64,000 nucleotides of DNA from Thermoplasmata archaeon (GCA_021817245.1 JAKAVQ010000003.1:1-64000); one strand, 5' to 3'. Counted from the stretch's first letter, positions 35,367 to 43,630 are shown. The notes: generated from the sequence alone by a model not told the origin. Numbers and translations: made by a program.

Positions 35367-35749
35367 GGGGCCTCTTTCCTCGAAGGGGACCGATGTCGCG
35401 TCGAGGCGACCGTTCCACGCCGCGGAAGCCTATCTCGCCGTCACCGGCCCGTCGAAACGCCCCTGGAGAGGGGCCGTTTCTCGCCGGCGGGACGCGCTCC
35501 GCACCATGGAAGGTGTCACGTAGGACACCGGGAAAACCCTCCGCGGCTCGCCTACCATGACCGACTATAAGGTTACTCGGTTCGACGCTCGGCGCGTCGG
35601 CCGCGCGTGTGCGTCGTCCGAAGCGCTCAACGCGTTCCTACGGAAGAACTGTTGCGGGTACGTCCATCCGCCCGCGGCCAAACGGAGCGCCGTGACGGCC
35701 CGGCCCTCCCCCCTCATCGGGGGCCGCTCGCGAGGAGCTCCGGCGAAGA
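35367..35749. other. Spacer with possible long nrdJ leader
   Basis: No reliable gene is visible in this 380-nt stretch. On the minus strand CTTATAG near 35569-35575 could be a TATA box, giving a leader of about 180 nt before nrdJ. The plus-strand ATG at 35557 opens a frame that overlaps the zinc-ribbon gene and has poor codon use; I do not call it. Confidence 0.4.
35454..35480 (-). promoter_or_regulatory. Stem-loop in the presumed nrdJ leader
   Basis: GAAACG and CCCC pair with GGGG and CGTTTC around a six-base loop, with one unpaired base. The 10-bp stem lies 88 nt before the nrdJ start. It could be a leader control element or a terminator for transcripts crossing the spacer. Confidence 0.4.
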
Positions 35750-35944
35750 CTACGGCCGGCCGTCGGGGCCGCGTCCGATCGCGGGCGACCGGCGAGGGTG
35801 GTCCGTCGGCGGCGGGAGGAGCCGCATCGTGCACGGCATGATCGCGCCGCAGTCTCCGCAGAAGAGCCCCTCCTCGGCGACCCAGAGGAACGCCCCGCAC
35901 CGCTCGCACTTGCGCGGGTCGTCCGGATCGTTGCGACAGACCAT
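35750..35944 (-). CDS. Small zinc-ribbon protein
   Basis: A 64-aa protein with CRNDPDDPRKCERCGAF and later CGDCG and C, the pattern of a rubredoxin-like or zinc-ribbon knuckle pair. A proline/arginine-rich tail follows. A TATA box GTAGATATTG at 35967-35976 is centred 27 nt before the ATG, supporting an independent leaderless gene. The function is unknown; archaeal proteins of this size often bind nucleic acid or a larger partner. Confidence 0.7.
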   Translation of the reverse strand: MVCRNDPDDPRKCERCGAFLWVAEEGLFCGDCGAIMPCTMRLLPPPTDHPRRSPAIGRGPDGRP

Positions 35945-35966
35945 CGACGACCCGAGAGGCGTCCGG

Positions 35967-35976
35967 CAATATCTAC
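35967..35976 (-). promoter_or_regulatory. TATA box of the zinc-ribbon gene
   Basis: GTAGATATTG on the minus strand is centred about 27 nt from the ATG at 35944. Confidence 0.5.
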
Positions 35977-36010
35977 GCTCGGAAGGGTCGGCGGAACGAA
36001 GGAACGGGTA

Positions 36011-36037
36011 CGGGGAACCTCATCGCGAGGTTCCCCG
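36011..36037 (-). terminator. Perfect 11-bp hairpin after the 71-aa gene
   Basis: CGGGGAACCTC pairs without mismatch with GAGGTTCCCCG around a five-base loop. It starts about 21 nt beyond the stop of the gene ending at 36058. On the minus strand it is followed by pyrimidine-rich TACCCGTTCCTTCG. Terminator or 3'-end stabiliser is the likely role. Confidence 0.55.
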
Positions 36038-36057
36038 GAAAGAGTAAGGGAGCGCCT

Positions 36058-36273
36058 TCAGGCGTTCTTCATCTTGGCGCGCGAGACGAAGCCCTTCTTG
36101 TCCAGGAAGTACATGTAGCCGTCCTGGCGGGTGATCTTCTCCGTCCCGACCCGGCCCTTCTTTCCGGACTTGTTCAGCTTCGTGGGGGTCTTCCAGAGGT
36201 ACCCGTCCTTGCCGAGATAGTACAGGTAACCCTTCTCTCGCTTGATCTGCTCCTTGCCTACGCGCTCCGCCAT
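36058..36273 (-). CDS. Small two-repeat conserved protein
   Basis: A 71-aa, very basic protein with an internal duplication. EKGYLYYLGKDGYLWKTP (about residues 13-30) is echoed by QDGYMYFLDKKGFVSRAK (about 50-67), with KSGKKGRVGTEKI between. This aromatic beta-hairpin repeat occurs in small archaeal proteins of unknown function. The charge suggests nucleic acid or a ribosomal partner. A CAAATAG box at 36309-36316 (minus) and GAGGTCG before the ATG give a short leader. Confidence 0.8.
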   Translation of the reverse strand: MAERVGKEQIKREKGYLYYLGKDGYLWKTPTKLNKSGKKGRVGTEKITRQDGYMYFLDKKGFVSRAKMKNA

Positions 36274-36330
36274 GTTGGCGACCTCTACCGGCGAGAAGAA
36301 TGGCCCTCCTATTTGAATGTACTGACGGAG

Positions 36331-37584
36331 TTACGGCGGAGAAATCGATTTTCCCTGACGGTAAACGCCCGTCGGAATTGCGTCGAACCGGTAGCCGAGA
36401 TGGTCGGTCGACGGCACGTCGAAGATCGCGAAGTCCGCCGGCAGCCCGGGGCGAAGACGTCCCGCCGAGGCGAGCCCGCTCGCGTGCGCTGCGTTGACCG
36501 TCGCCGCCGACAGCGCCTCGGCCGGCGTGAGGCGTCCGCCGTGGACGGCGTGGGCGAGGACGAGCGGCATCGACTCGACCCAGGAGTTCGGAGAGCAGTC
36601 GGTGCCGAGCGCGACCGGCACGCCCGCGTCGACCATCTCGCGACCCGGGCTGGCCCGCCGGGGCGCCGCGGCGAACGCGGTGAGCGGCAGCAGCACCGCC
36701 GTGACCCCGGCGCGGGCGAGAAGCGTACGGTCGCGGGCCGAGGTGGCGAGGAGATGGTCGGCCGATCGGACGCCGAGCCGGGCCGCGAGGCGGGCCCCTC
36801 CCGAGAGGACGAACTCGTCGGCGTGGATCTTGGTGCCGAGACCGAGCGTCGCCGCGGCGCGGAGGATCCGCTCCGACTGCGGTGCCGTGAAGAAGCCGGG
36901 CTCGCAGAAGACGTCGCAGAAGCGCGCGAGCCCCTCGCGCGCGACCTCGGGCAGCGTCCGACGGACGATCCGGTCGACGTAGGCGTCCGGTCGGCGTGCG
37001 AACTCGGGAGGGACGGCGTGGGCCCCGAGGTACGTCGGGACGATCCCGACCCCGGACCGACGGGCGAGGCGGGGCAAAAGTCGCAGGAGCCTGAGCTCTC
37101 CGTCGTGGTCGAGGGCGTACCCGCTCTTCACCTCGACCGAGGTGGTTCCGTACGCGGCCATCCGCCGAAGGCGCGCCTGCGCGGCAACGAGGAGCTCGCG
37201 GTCGCTGGCCCGTCGCGTCGCCCGAACGGTGGCAAACAACCCACCGCCGGCCCGGGCGATCTCGGAGTACTGCGCGCCGGCGATCTTGAGCGGGAGCTCA
37301 AAGGCGCGGTCGCCGGCGAAGACCGCGTGGGTGTGCGCGTCGACGAACCCCGGCACGAGGACCCCGCCGGCCCCGTCGATCCGGTGCCCGCCGGGAAGGA
37401 GCCGGACCGACCCCCCGAGCCGGCGCCTCGGTCCGACCCAGACGACCCGGCCCGCCCGTACGGCGAGGGCTCCGTCGGGGATCCGGCCGAGCTCGGAGAG
37501 GGCGCGTCCGGTCCGGGGGATCGGCCCCCGATCGAGCGTCGCGATCTCGGCGAGGTTCGCGACGACGAGGTCCGCCGGGATCAT
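36331..37584 (-). CDS. hutI: Imidazolonepropionase
   Basis: A 417-aa amidohydrolase of histidine breakdown, opening imidazolonepropionate to N-formimino-glutamate. Family marks are GFVDAHTHAVFAGDRAFE (metal-binding HxH), the substrate loop YSEIARAGGGLFATVRATR, KSGYALDHDGELR, HADEF and GTDCSPNSW. The ATG overlaps the RNase Z stop by four bases, so the two form an operon. No HutU, HutH or formiminoglutamase gene is near. A degraded relative with another amidohydrolase role is possible but the loops fit HutI well. Confidence 0.93.
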   Translation of the reverse strand: MIPADLVVANLAEIATLDRGPIPRTGRALSELGRIPDGALAVRAGRVVWVGPRRRLGGSVRLLPGGHRIDGAGGVLVPGFVDAHTHAVFAGDRAFELPLKIAGAQYSEIARAGGGLFATVRATRRASDRELLVAAQARLRRMAAYGTTSVEVKSGYALDHDGELRLLRLLPRLARRSGVGIVPTYLGAHAVPPEFARRPDAYVDRIVRRTLPEVAREGLARFCDVFCEPGFFTAPQSERILRAAATLGLGTKIHADEFVLSGGARLAARLGVRSADHLLATSARDRTLLARAGVTAVLLPLTAFAAAPRRASPGREMVDAGVPVALGTDCSPNSWVESMPLVLAHAVHGGRLTPAEALSAATVNAAHASGLASAGRLRPGLPADFAIFDVPSTDHLGYRFDAIPTGVYRQGKSISPP

Positions 37585-38483
37585 GGCTGGTGGATCAGGT
37601 GGTCGAGGAGGTCTCGCGCCGCCCGCGTGCCCGGGAAGACGATGCAGGCCTCCTCCTCGAGCGGCGCGAGCTCCTTGTAGCGGGCGGAGAAGTGTGTGAG
37701 GAAGAGCGCGGAGACCTCGGCGGCGCGCGCGAGCGTTGCGGCCTGACGGGCCGAGGAGTGGCCCCACTCGTTCGCTTGGCCCTCGAGCTCCTGGGCGGTC
37801 GTCGCCTCGTGGATCAGCACCGTCGCCCGGTGCGCGAGCCGCTCGACGTCCGGGCTCGGTGCGGTGTCGCCCGAGTAGACGACCGATCGGCCGGGCCGGG
37901 GCGGACCCATCACATCGGAGGGATGCACGACGCTCGAACCGACGTGGACCGGTTCGCCGGCCTCGAGACGGGCGAAGTCCGACCCCCGGATCCCGAGCGC
38001 CCGGGCGCGCGCCCCGTCGAACCGACCCCGCTTCGGAGCCTCCTCGATACGGTACGAGAGCGCAGGGACCGGGTGCTCGGCGTGGGCCGTCCGTACCGAG
38101 TATCCCTCGAACTCGACGGTCGACCCCGGCGCGAGCGGATGGACCTCGATGGGAAAGCGGAGGGTGAAATAGCCCATGCCGAGCGCCCGGCCGACCATCT
38201 CCTTCGTGTCCGGCGGGCCGTAGATGTCGAGCGGCTCGGTGCGGTGATTGAGGCTCATGCTCTGAATGAGCCCGGGGAGGCCCAGGAAGTGGTCCCCGTG
38301 GAAGTGCGTGAGGAAGATCCGACGGACGCGCATGAACGAGACGCTGGACTGGAAGAGCTGGCGCTGCGTCCCCTCGCCGCAGTCGAGCAGCAGGAGCTCG
38401 TGCTCGAGGTCGAGCGCGATCGCGCTCGCCGAGCGTTCCTTCGTCGGCCAGGAGCCGGCGGTCCCGAGGAAGGTCAGTTGCAT
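37581..38483 (-). CDS. rnz: Ribonuclease Z (tRNA 3' endonuclease)
   Basis: A 300-aa metallo-beta-lactamase-fold nuclease that trims tRNA 3' trailers before CCA addition. It fits the CCA-less tRNA in this window. Marks are LTFLGTAGSWPTKERSAS, LLDCGEGTQRQL, the zinc motif THFHGDHFLGLPGL, VVYSGDTAPS, LIHEATT and LFLTHFSARY. The ATG at 38483 has a TTTTA box 27 nt upstream. It is first in the operon with hutI. Confidence 0.95.
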   Translation of the reverse strand: MQLTFLGTAGSWPTKERSASAIALDLEHELLLLDCGEGTQRQLFQSSVSFMRVRRIFLTHFHGDHFLGLPGLIQSMSLNHRTEPLDIYGPPDTKEMVGRALGMGYFTLRFPIEVHPLAPGSTVEFEGYSVRTAHAEHPVPALSYRIEEAPKRGRFDGARARALGIRGSDFARLEAGEPVHVGSSVVHPSDVMGPPRPGRSVVYSGDTAPSPDVERLAHRATVLIHEATTAQELEGQANEWGHSSARQAATLARAAEVSALFLTHFSARYKELAPLEEEACIVFPGTRAARDLLDHLIHQP

Positions 38484-38504
38484 CCTCTCGCGGCACCGTT
38501 CCGC

Positions 38505-38514
38505 CCGTAAAAGG
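38505..38514 (-). promoter_or_regulatory. TATA-like box of the rnz-hutI operon
   Basis: CCTTTTACGG on the minus strand is centred about 27 nt before the ATG at 38483. Confidence 0.5.
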
Positions 38515-38603
38515 GCGAGGGGGACCGACCGATCCCCCGGAGAGGGGCAGGTCAAGCCGAATGCACCGAAGGGGGAAGGGACTCCCCCCGGTCGGACCGG
38601 GCG

Positions 38604-39761
38604 ATGGTCGATTGGGACCGGGTCGACACGCTCCGCGCCCGGGGGTGGACCTGGGACCGCATCGCCTCCGACCCCCGGGTCGGGTTCCACCCCGACCGCT
38701 CCGTGCACGAGCCCGGGCCCGCGTTGAGGGCCGTCTACCACCGTCACCGGATGCGGGAGGGTCGGTCGGTGCCGCCCGAGCCGCCCCGGCGACGGGCCAC
38801 GGAGGAGGAGCGTCGCTGGACCCCGGGCCGGATCGGAGCCTTGTTGACCCCATTCTTCGCGGTGTGGTTCCTCCTCGCCTACTTCGCGCCGTCGCCGGTC
38901 GGGCTGATCCTCCCCGCGGTCCCGTTCCTGCTCCTCGGGCTCGCGGCAGCGGCCTTCCTCCTCCTCTTCGGCCTGTGGCGCACGGAGGGCCGCCGATGGA
39001 CGCGCGCCCTCCGGGGAGCGCTCGCGGTCGGGGTCGCGCTCGGGCTCGTGGTCGCGGGGTTGATCGCGGTCGGGGGCATCGCGCTCTACGGCTGCCCCGT
39101 GCTTCCTTCCTCCGCGAGCGCCAGGACGGAGCCCGGACCGGGGTGGACCTCGGTCGCGGTCGTGCCGTGGCAGGACACTGGGCGTCCGGTCCTCTTCTCC
39201 TACGGGTCGACCTGGTGCCCGTTCTGCTCGGCGAGCACCTGGGCGATCTGGAAGACGCTGGCCTCGTTCGAGCCGTCGCCGCCCCCGACCCCGACGACCA
39301 CCTACTCGGCGGAGGGCGGGATCCCCGAGGTGGTCCTGAGCGGCCTCTCGGTCGGATCCTCCGTGGTCGCGTTCGAGGTCGCCGAGGACACCTCGGGCGT
39401 CGTGGGGTCGGTGCCTCCGCTCACGTCCTGCACCCAGCGGGCGTACGTGGGAGCGTACTCGGACGGAGCGATCCCGTTTGTCGTCGTCAACGGCCAGTAC
39501 GTCCACGGCGGCTCCTCGCTCGTACCGGCCAGCGCGCTCCAGCCGTGGGCGAACGGGGCGAACGGCGGCGTCGCGGCCGTCCTGGACTCGGTCGAGCACG
39601 AGAACGGCAGTGCCTGGACGGAGGTCCAAGGCGCGACCTGGTGGTTGACGGCGTTCGTCGTACGGTCCACGGGGACGCCGGTCGGCACCTTCGCGACGGA
39701 GTACGGCTGGTCGACGGCGACCCGGAACGCCGTGACGACGGATCTCGCGGCGATGGCCTAG
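38604..39761 (+). CDS. Membrane-anchored thioredoxin-fold protein, DUF929-like (copy 1)
   Basis: A 385-aa protein. Residues 1-50 form a charged, tryptophan-rich N-terminal module (MVDWDRVDTLRARGWTWDRI). Three hydrophobic segments follow at about 77-98, 100-124 and 136-160. A thioredoxin-like domain begins after 175, with the redox motif CPFC at 205-208 preceded by GSTW, and a later PFVVVNGQYVHGG cis-proline-like strand. This architecture matches archaeal DUF929 proteins. The thiol domain probably faces outward. A nearly colinear copy of identical length lies 101 nt downstream and a VKOR homologue after that, pointing to disulfide formation. Confidence 0.85.
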   Translation: MVDWDRVDTLRARGWTWDRIASDPRVGFHPDRSVHEPGPALRAVYHRHRMREGRSVPPEPPRRRATEEERRWTPGRIGALLTPFFAVWFLLAYFAPSPVGLILPAVPFLLLGLAAAAFLLLFGLWRTEGRRWTRALRGALAVGVALGLVVAGLIAVGGIALYGCPVLPSSASARTEPGPGWTSVAVVPWQDTGRPVLFSYGSTWCPFCSASTWAIWKTLASFEPSPPPTPTTTYSAEGGIPEVVLSGLSVGSSVVAFEVAEDTSGVVGSVPPLTSCTQRAYVGAYSDGAIPFVVVNGQYVHGGSSLVPASALQPWANGANGGVAAVLDSVEHENGSAWTEVQGATWWLTAFVVRSTGTPVGTFATEYGWSTATRNAVTTDLAAMA

Positions 39762-39862
39762 TCGCCCCCTCCCGAAGGCGGGCGGAACGCTGCCCGGCGC
39801 GCCCGGGGTGCTGCGGGGGACCGGAGGCAAAAGAGGAAAAGGAACCCCCGGTTCGCCGGTCC

Positions 39863-41020
39863 GTGGTCGACTGGGACCGGGTCGAGGAGCTCCGGGAGAA
39901 GGGCTGGGACTGGGACCGGATCGCCGACGACCCCAAGGTCGGGTTCCATCCGGACACCTCGGTCCGGGAAGCCGGCCGGGCGCTTCGCGGGCTGTACCAC
40001 CGGCAACGCTCCCGCGAGCGGCGCCAGGAGCCCACCTCGGTGAAACCGAAGAAGGCGATCGAGGAGCGGGAGCGTCGCTGGACGCTGCTCCGTATCGGGT
40101 TCCTGCTCGCGCCGCTGCTCGGGATCTGGTTCGTCGCCGCCTACTTCGTCCCCTCGCCCGTCGGCATCATCGTCCCGGCGCTGCCCTATCTCGCCCTCGT
40201 CTTCGCGGTCGCCGCGTTCCTGCTCGTCTTTGGGCTTTGGCGGGCCTCCGGTCCGCGGTGGTCGACGGCGCTGCGGACGACCCTCGTGACCGGGATCGTC
40301 CTCGGTCTCGTGATCGCGGCGGTCCTCGCGCTCGGGGGGGTGCTGTTCTACGGCTGTCCGTACCTTCCGTCCGCCGCGACCGGGACCTCCCAGCCGGGCC
40401 CCGGCTGGACGTCGGTCCAGGTCTCCCCGTGGCAGGAGAACGGCAAGGTCGTGGTCTACTTCTACGGCGCCACCTGGTGCCCGTACTGCTCGGCGAGCAG
40501 CTGGGCGCTCTACAAGGCGCTCACCGAGTACGGCACGGTGACGGGGGTCCAGCTCGATTACTCGAGCGCCACTGACGTCTATCCCACCACCCCCGAGGTC
40601 GTGCTCGCGAACCTCCAGGTCTCGTCGAGCGTCGTCGCCTTCCAGGTGAGCGAGGACACCTCCGGGGTCGAGGGGTCGTTCCCCGGGACGTCGAACTGCT
40701 TCCAGCAGGCGTACTACTCGGCCTACGGCGGAGGGTCGATCCCCTTCGCCTCCGTCAACGGCCAGTACATCCACGGCGGAGCGACCCTCATCGATCCGGC
40801 CCTCCTCCAAACCTGGGCCGGCTCCGGCGCCTCCACCGTCCAGTCCTCGGTGCTGAGCGAGAGCGGCTCCCCGTGGAGCGTGATCCAGAGCCAGGCCTGG
40901 TGGGTGATGGCGTTCATCGCGAAGGGCTCGGGGGTCCCGGTAAGCCAGCTCGCGAGTACCTACCACTGGTCTCCCGCGACCGCGCAGTCGGTCTCGACGG
41001 ACCTCGGCCAGATCCGCTGA
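39863..41020 (+). CDS. Membrane-anchored thioredoxin-fold protein, DUF929-like (copy 2)
   Basis: A 385-aa tandem paralogue of the preceding gene with the same layout: MVDWDRVEELREKGWDWDRI at the N-terminus, three hydrophobic segments, then a thioredoxin-like domain with CPYC preceded by GATW. The active-site dipeptide differs (PY instead of PF), and CPYC is the motif of glutaredoxin and of several disulfide oxidoreductases, so the two copies may have different redox potentials. The N-terminal linker is shorter on proline and richer in lysine. The GTG start is inferred from alignment with copy 1. It is followed after 15 nt by the VKOR gene, with GGGAGGAG before that start. Confidence 0.85.
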   Translation: MVDWDRVEELREKGWDWDRIADDPKVGFHPDTSVREAGRALRGLYHRQRSRERRQEPTSVKPKKAIEERERRWTLLRIGFLLAPLLGIWFVAAYFVPSPVGIIVPALPYLALVFAVAAFLLVFGLWRASGPRWSTALRTTLVTGIVLGLVIAAVLALGGVLFYGCPYLPSAATGTSQPGPGWTSVQVSPWQENGKVVVYFYGATWCPYCSASSWALYKALTEYGTVTGVQLDYSSATDVYPTTPEVVLANLQVSSSVVAFQVSEDTSGVEGSFPGTSNCFQQAYYSAYGGGSIPFASVNGQYIHGGATLIDPALLQTWAGSGASTVQSSVLSESGSPWSVIQSQAWWVMAFIAKGSGVPVSQLASTYHWSPATAQSVSTDLGQIR

Positions 41021-41035
41021 ACCGGGAGGAGACCC

Positions 41036-41521
41036 GTGCGGACCCGAGCCCTCCGGAACCTGATCTTCCTCGCGGCGGGGATCGGGCTCATCGTCGCGAT
41101 CTTCGCCGCGCTCGAGTACTACGAGGCGTCGCTCCGCAGCCTCTGCACGATCAACTCGTTCTTCTCCTGCTCGACCGTTGACACGAGCAACCACACGACG
41201 ACCCTCGGCCTCCCGGACTACCTCTGGGGGATCGGGGGATTCGTCCTGATCCTCATCGTCGCGGGGATCTCCGAGAGCCGTCCGAAGGACCGGCGATGGG
41301 CGTACGCCCTGCTCGGGCTCACGACCGTCGGGGTGGGATTGACGCTCTATTTCCTCTACGTGCAGCTCGCGCTCATCGGGGCGTTCTGCGTCGTCTGCGC
41401 GACTTCCTACGCGTTCGGCTGGCTCGCCTGGGCGGGATCGCTCGCGCTCGTTCGCCGGGTCGTCCACCGCACGTCGCCGGGTCCGCCCGGCGCGCCCGCC
41501 GGGTCCGGCCCGACGGGGTAG
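41036..41521 (+). CDS. Vitamin K epoxide reductase (VKOR) family protein
   Basis: A 161-aa protein with four or five membrane helices. The two cysteine pairs of VKOR are present: C37 and C45 in the first outer loop (LCTINSFFSCSTVD) and the quinone-side CVVC at 118-121 near the end of a helix. VKOR reoxidises a thioredoxin-like partner and passes electrons to quinone, replacing DsbB. The two upstream thioredoxin-fold proteins are obvious partners. GTG start with a strong GGGAGGAG. The C-terminus has a short proline/glycine tail. Confidence 0.92.
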   Translation: MRTRALRNLIFLAAGIGLIVAIFAALEYYEASLRSLCTINSFFSCSTVDTSNHTTTLGLPDYLWGIGGFVLILIVAGISESRPKDRRWAYALLGLTTVGVGLTLYFLYVQLALIGAFCVVCATSYAFGWLAWAGSLALVRRVVHRTSPGPPGAPAGSGPTG

Positions 41522-41620
41522 CGGATCGGCCGCCCGGCCCCTCCGGGCGGTCTTCGGCCAGGGAACCCCCGTGGGGGGCAGTTCCCTATCGGTACAGGAG
41601 GCCCGCGGCGTGGGCTCGGG

Positions 41621-41628
41621 TTATATAC
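41621..41628 (+). promoter_or_regulatory. Strong TATA box of the ATP synthase K-E-C operon
   Basis: TTATATAC is the best TATA match in the window, about 34 nt before the atpK ATG, so the leader should be very short. The strong box fits the high demand for the proteolipid. Confidence 0.7.
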
Positions 41629-41658
41629 CTGACCTTGCTCGGCCCGCCCGGTTGGCCC

Positions 41659-41877
41659 ATGGCAGACCCCTATGCAACGCTCGCCGCGGGGATCGCGATC
41701 GCGGGTGGACTCATCGGTACCGGTATGGCCCAGTCCGGCATCGGCGCCGCCGGTATGGGGATCATCGCGGAGAAACCGGAGAAGTTCGGTCAGGTCCTGT
41801 TCTTCTTCGTGATTCCCGAGACGCTCTGGATCATCGGCTTCGTGCTGGGGATCATCCTCTTGCTCGGGGTCATCTAG
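41659..41877 (+). CDS. atpK: A-type ATP synthase proteolipid subunit K (c ring)
   Basis: A 72-aa hairpin of two membrane helices. Helix 1 has a glycine zipper (AGIAIAGGLIGTGMAQSGIG), and helix 2 carries the ion-binding glutamate E54 in FFVIPETLWIIG. A single hairpin with one glutamate is the simple c-ring form. The Q-x-G and S/T positions do not clearly show a sodium site (Q25 is present in MAQSG), so proton or sodium specificity cannot be settled by eye. It is first in the K-E-C operon. Confidence 0.93.
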   Translation: MADPYATLAAGIAIAGGLIGTGMAQSGIGAAGMGIIAEKPEKFGQVLFFFVIPETLWIIGFVLGIILLLGVI

Positions 41878-41908
41878 GTAGGCCGGTTCGCGCTCTCGAC
41901 CCTCCCCC

Positions 41909-42460
41909 ATGACGCTCGAGAGCCTGGTCGAGGAGATCCGTCGGCGGGGCGAGGCGGAACTCGCGGCGATCGAGTCGGCGCGAGCCGCCGAGACGACCCG
42001 TCTTGCGGCAGAGCGGGACCGCGCGGTCTCGGAGATCCGGGAGCATGCCGTGCGCTCGGCCGAGACCGACGCGGCCCGCGAGCGGGCGCAACGGCTCGCG
42101 GCCGCGAAGCTCCAGGCCCGGAAGCTCCTCTACGAGGCACGGGAGAAGCGATTCGCGGCCGGCATGGCCGAGACCCGGGCGCTCCTCGAGTCGTACACCC
42201 GCGCCCCCGAGTACGCGGCGGTCCTCAAGCGGATGCTCGCCGCCGCGAACGACGCGCTCGGCAAGCAGCTGCGCGTGAGCGGCCGCGCCGAGGACGCGAC
42301 GCTCCTCGGCAAGGTCGCCGGGAAGGCGTTCGACCCCACCCCCCGGCCGATCCTCGGCGGGCTGATCGCCGAGACCGTCGACGGCGCCCGCCGCCTCAAT
42401 TTCTCGTTCGACGAGCTCTTGCGCCTCCGGGAGGACCGGGTCCGCGAGCTCCTCGCGTGA
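41909..42460 (+). CDS. atpE: A-type ATP synthase peripheral-stalk subunit E
   Basis: A 183-aa protein. The first 100 residues form a long charged coiled coil (EEIRRRGEAELAAIESARAAE and onwards), and the C-terminal globular part has GGLIAETVDGARRLNFSFDELL, the conserved end of subunit E. With subunit H it forms the peripheral stalk that holds A3B3 against rotation. It follows atpK by 31 nt and precedes atpC by 13 nt. Confidence 0.92.
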   Translation: MTLESLVEEIRRRGEAELAAIESARAAETTRLAAERDRAVSEIREHAVRSAETDAARERAQRLAAAKLQARKLLYEAREKRFAAGMAETRALLESYTRAPEYAAVLKRMLAAANDALGKQLRVSGRAEDATLLGKVAGKAFDPTPRPILGGLIAETVDGARRLNFSFDELLRLREDRVRELLA

Positions 42461-42473
42461 AGGGACCGGGACG

Positions 42474-43550
42474 ATGGCGGGCTCCCCCTACGCGAGCGCG
42501 CTCGGGCGGCTGAAGCCGGAGTTCTCGACGTTCCTCGGTCGGGAGCTCTACTCCGCGCTCGTCGGCGCGAAGGAGCCGAACGAGCTCGCGAAGCTTCTCG
42601 AGACGACCGCGTACGGACCGGACATCGCCCGGGCCCGCGCGACCCACTCCGGCGGGACGATGCTCGAGGTCGCCATCAACCGCACGTTCGTCCGACGGAA
42701 CCGTCACGCCTACGAGGCGGCCCCGTTCGCGGGCCGCGGGATCGTCGCCGCGTACCTCGGTCGCTGGGACCTCCAGAACATCGAGATGATCCTCTCGGCG
42801 AAGGCGCTCGGCCGCACGATCACCGAGACGGAGGACCACCTCGTCTCGAGCCGGGAGATCCCGGCCGGCCTCTACGCCGGCGTGATGACGCTCGACGATT
42901 TCCGGATCGTCCTCGGCCAGCCGACGCTCGAGGCGACCGTCGCGGCGCTCGTGCGCTACGGCTACGGGGCGACGATCCTGCCGCTCCTCGAGGCGTTCGA
43001 GCGCAACCACGACATCTTCCCGATCCTCGTCGCCCTCGACCGGCAATACTACCGCGCCGTGCTCGAGGCGGCCCGCTTCTTCCAGGGCGACGAGTGGGTC
43101 GTCCGGGGGTTCCTCCAGAGCGAGATCGACGTGCGGAACGCGCTCCTGCTCCTCAAGGGCAAGAGCGCCGACCTCCCGCTCGAGTCGGTGCTCGGACGGT
43201 GGCTCGACGGCGGCGCGCTCTCGAGCTCGGCCGCGCCGGACCTCTACGGTGCCCGCGGCGTCCCCGAGCTCGCCGAGCGGCTCCAGACCCGCTTTCCTTC
43301 GGTGGCCGAGGGGACCGCGGAGTTCGGGACCGGTGGGAGCCTGACCGGCTACGAGATCGCGCTCCAGCGGGACCGGGCGCTCACCGAGCTCAAGCGCCTG
43401 CGGGCCTACCCGCTCTCCCTCGGGGTGATCTTCACCTACCTGCTCCTCGCCGAGCTCGAGCGGGCGGACCTGCGGCGGATCGCCTACGGACGGATCTACG
43501 GCTTCGGCCCCGAGCGGCTCACGCCGCTCCTGATCTCGCCGCGCCTGTAG
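42474..43550 (+). CDS. atpC: A-type ATP synthase subunit C
   Basis: A 358-aa protein of the V-type C/d family, the helical funnel linking the central rotor to the c ring. Recognisable segments are YASALGRLKPEF at the N-terminus, repeated three-helix units such as VAAYLGRWDLQNIEMIL, and a C-terminal LGVIFTYLLLAELERADLRRIAYGR. Length and repeats match. It is the last gene of the K-E-C operon and converges on atpI across 80 nt that hold a hairpin. Confidence 0.93.
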   Translation: MAGSPYASALGRLKPEFSTFLGRELYSALVGAKEPNELAKLLETTAYGPDIARARATHSGGTMLEVAINRTFVRRNRHAYEAAPFAGRGIVAAYLGRWDLQNIEMILSAKALGRTITETEDHLVSSREIPAGLYAGVMTLDDFRIVLGQPTLEATVAALVRYGYGATILPLLEAFERNHDIFPILVALDRQYYRAVLEAARFFQGDEWVVRGFLQSEIDVRNALLLLKGKSADLPLESVLGRWLDGGALSSSAAPDLYGARGVPELAERLQTRFPSVAEGTAEFGTGGSLTGYEIALQRDRALTELKRLRAYPLSLGVIFTYLLLAELERADLRRIAYGRIYGFGPERLTPLLISPRL

Positions 43551-43591
43551 TGTAGGTGTAGCCCGCGGCGCACGCTGTAGCGCGACGGAGA

Positions 43592-43622
43592 GGGCCGACC
43601 GTCCCGGGAAACCGGGCGGCCC
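43592..43622. terminator. Hairpin between convergent ATP synthase operons
   Basis: GGGCCG (43592-43597) pairs with CGGCCC (43617-43622), and within it CCCGG pairs with CCGGG around a GAAA tetraloop. The symmetrical placement between atpC and atpI suggests a bidirectional terminator. Confidence 0.55.
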
Positions 43623-43630
43623 TTCGTCCG

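Noticed and set aside
35367-35560. A cobalamin riboswitch before nrdJ
   Set aside because: I cannot find the B12-box consensus, and such riboswitches are essentially bacterial.
35570-35610. A possible second tRNA because of GGTTCGA
   Set aside because: No acceptor, D or anticodon arms can be formed around it.
35557-35841. A 94-aa plus-strand ORF starting at 35557
   Set aside because: It overlaps the zinc-ribbon gene antisense, its second half is low complexity, and the nearby TATA-like sequence suits the minus strand better.
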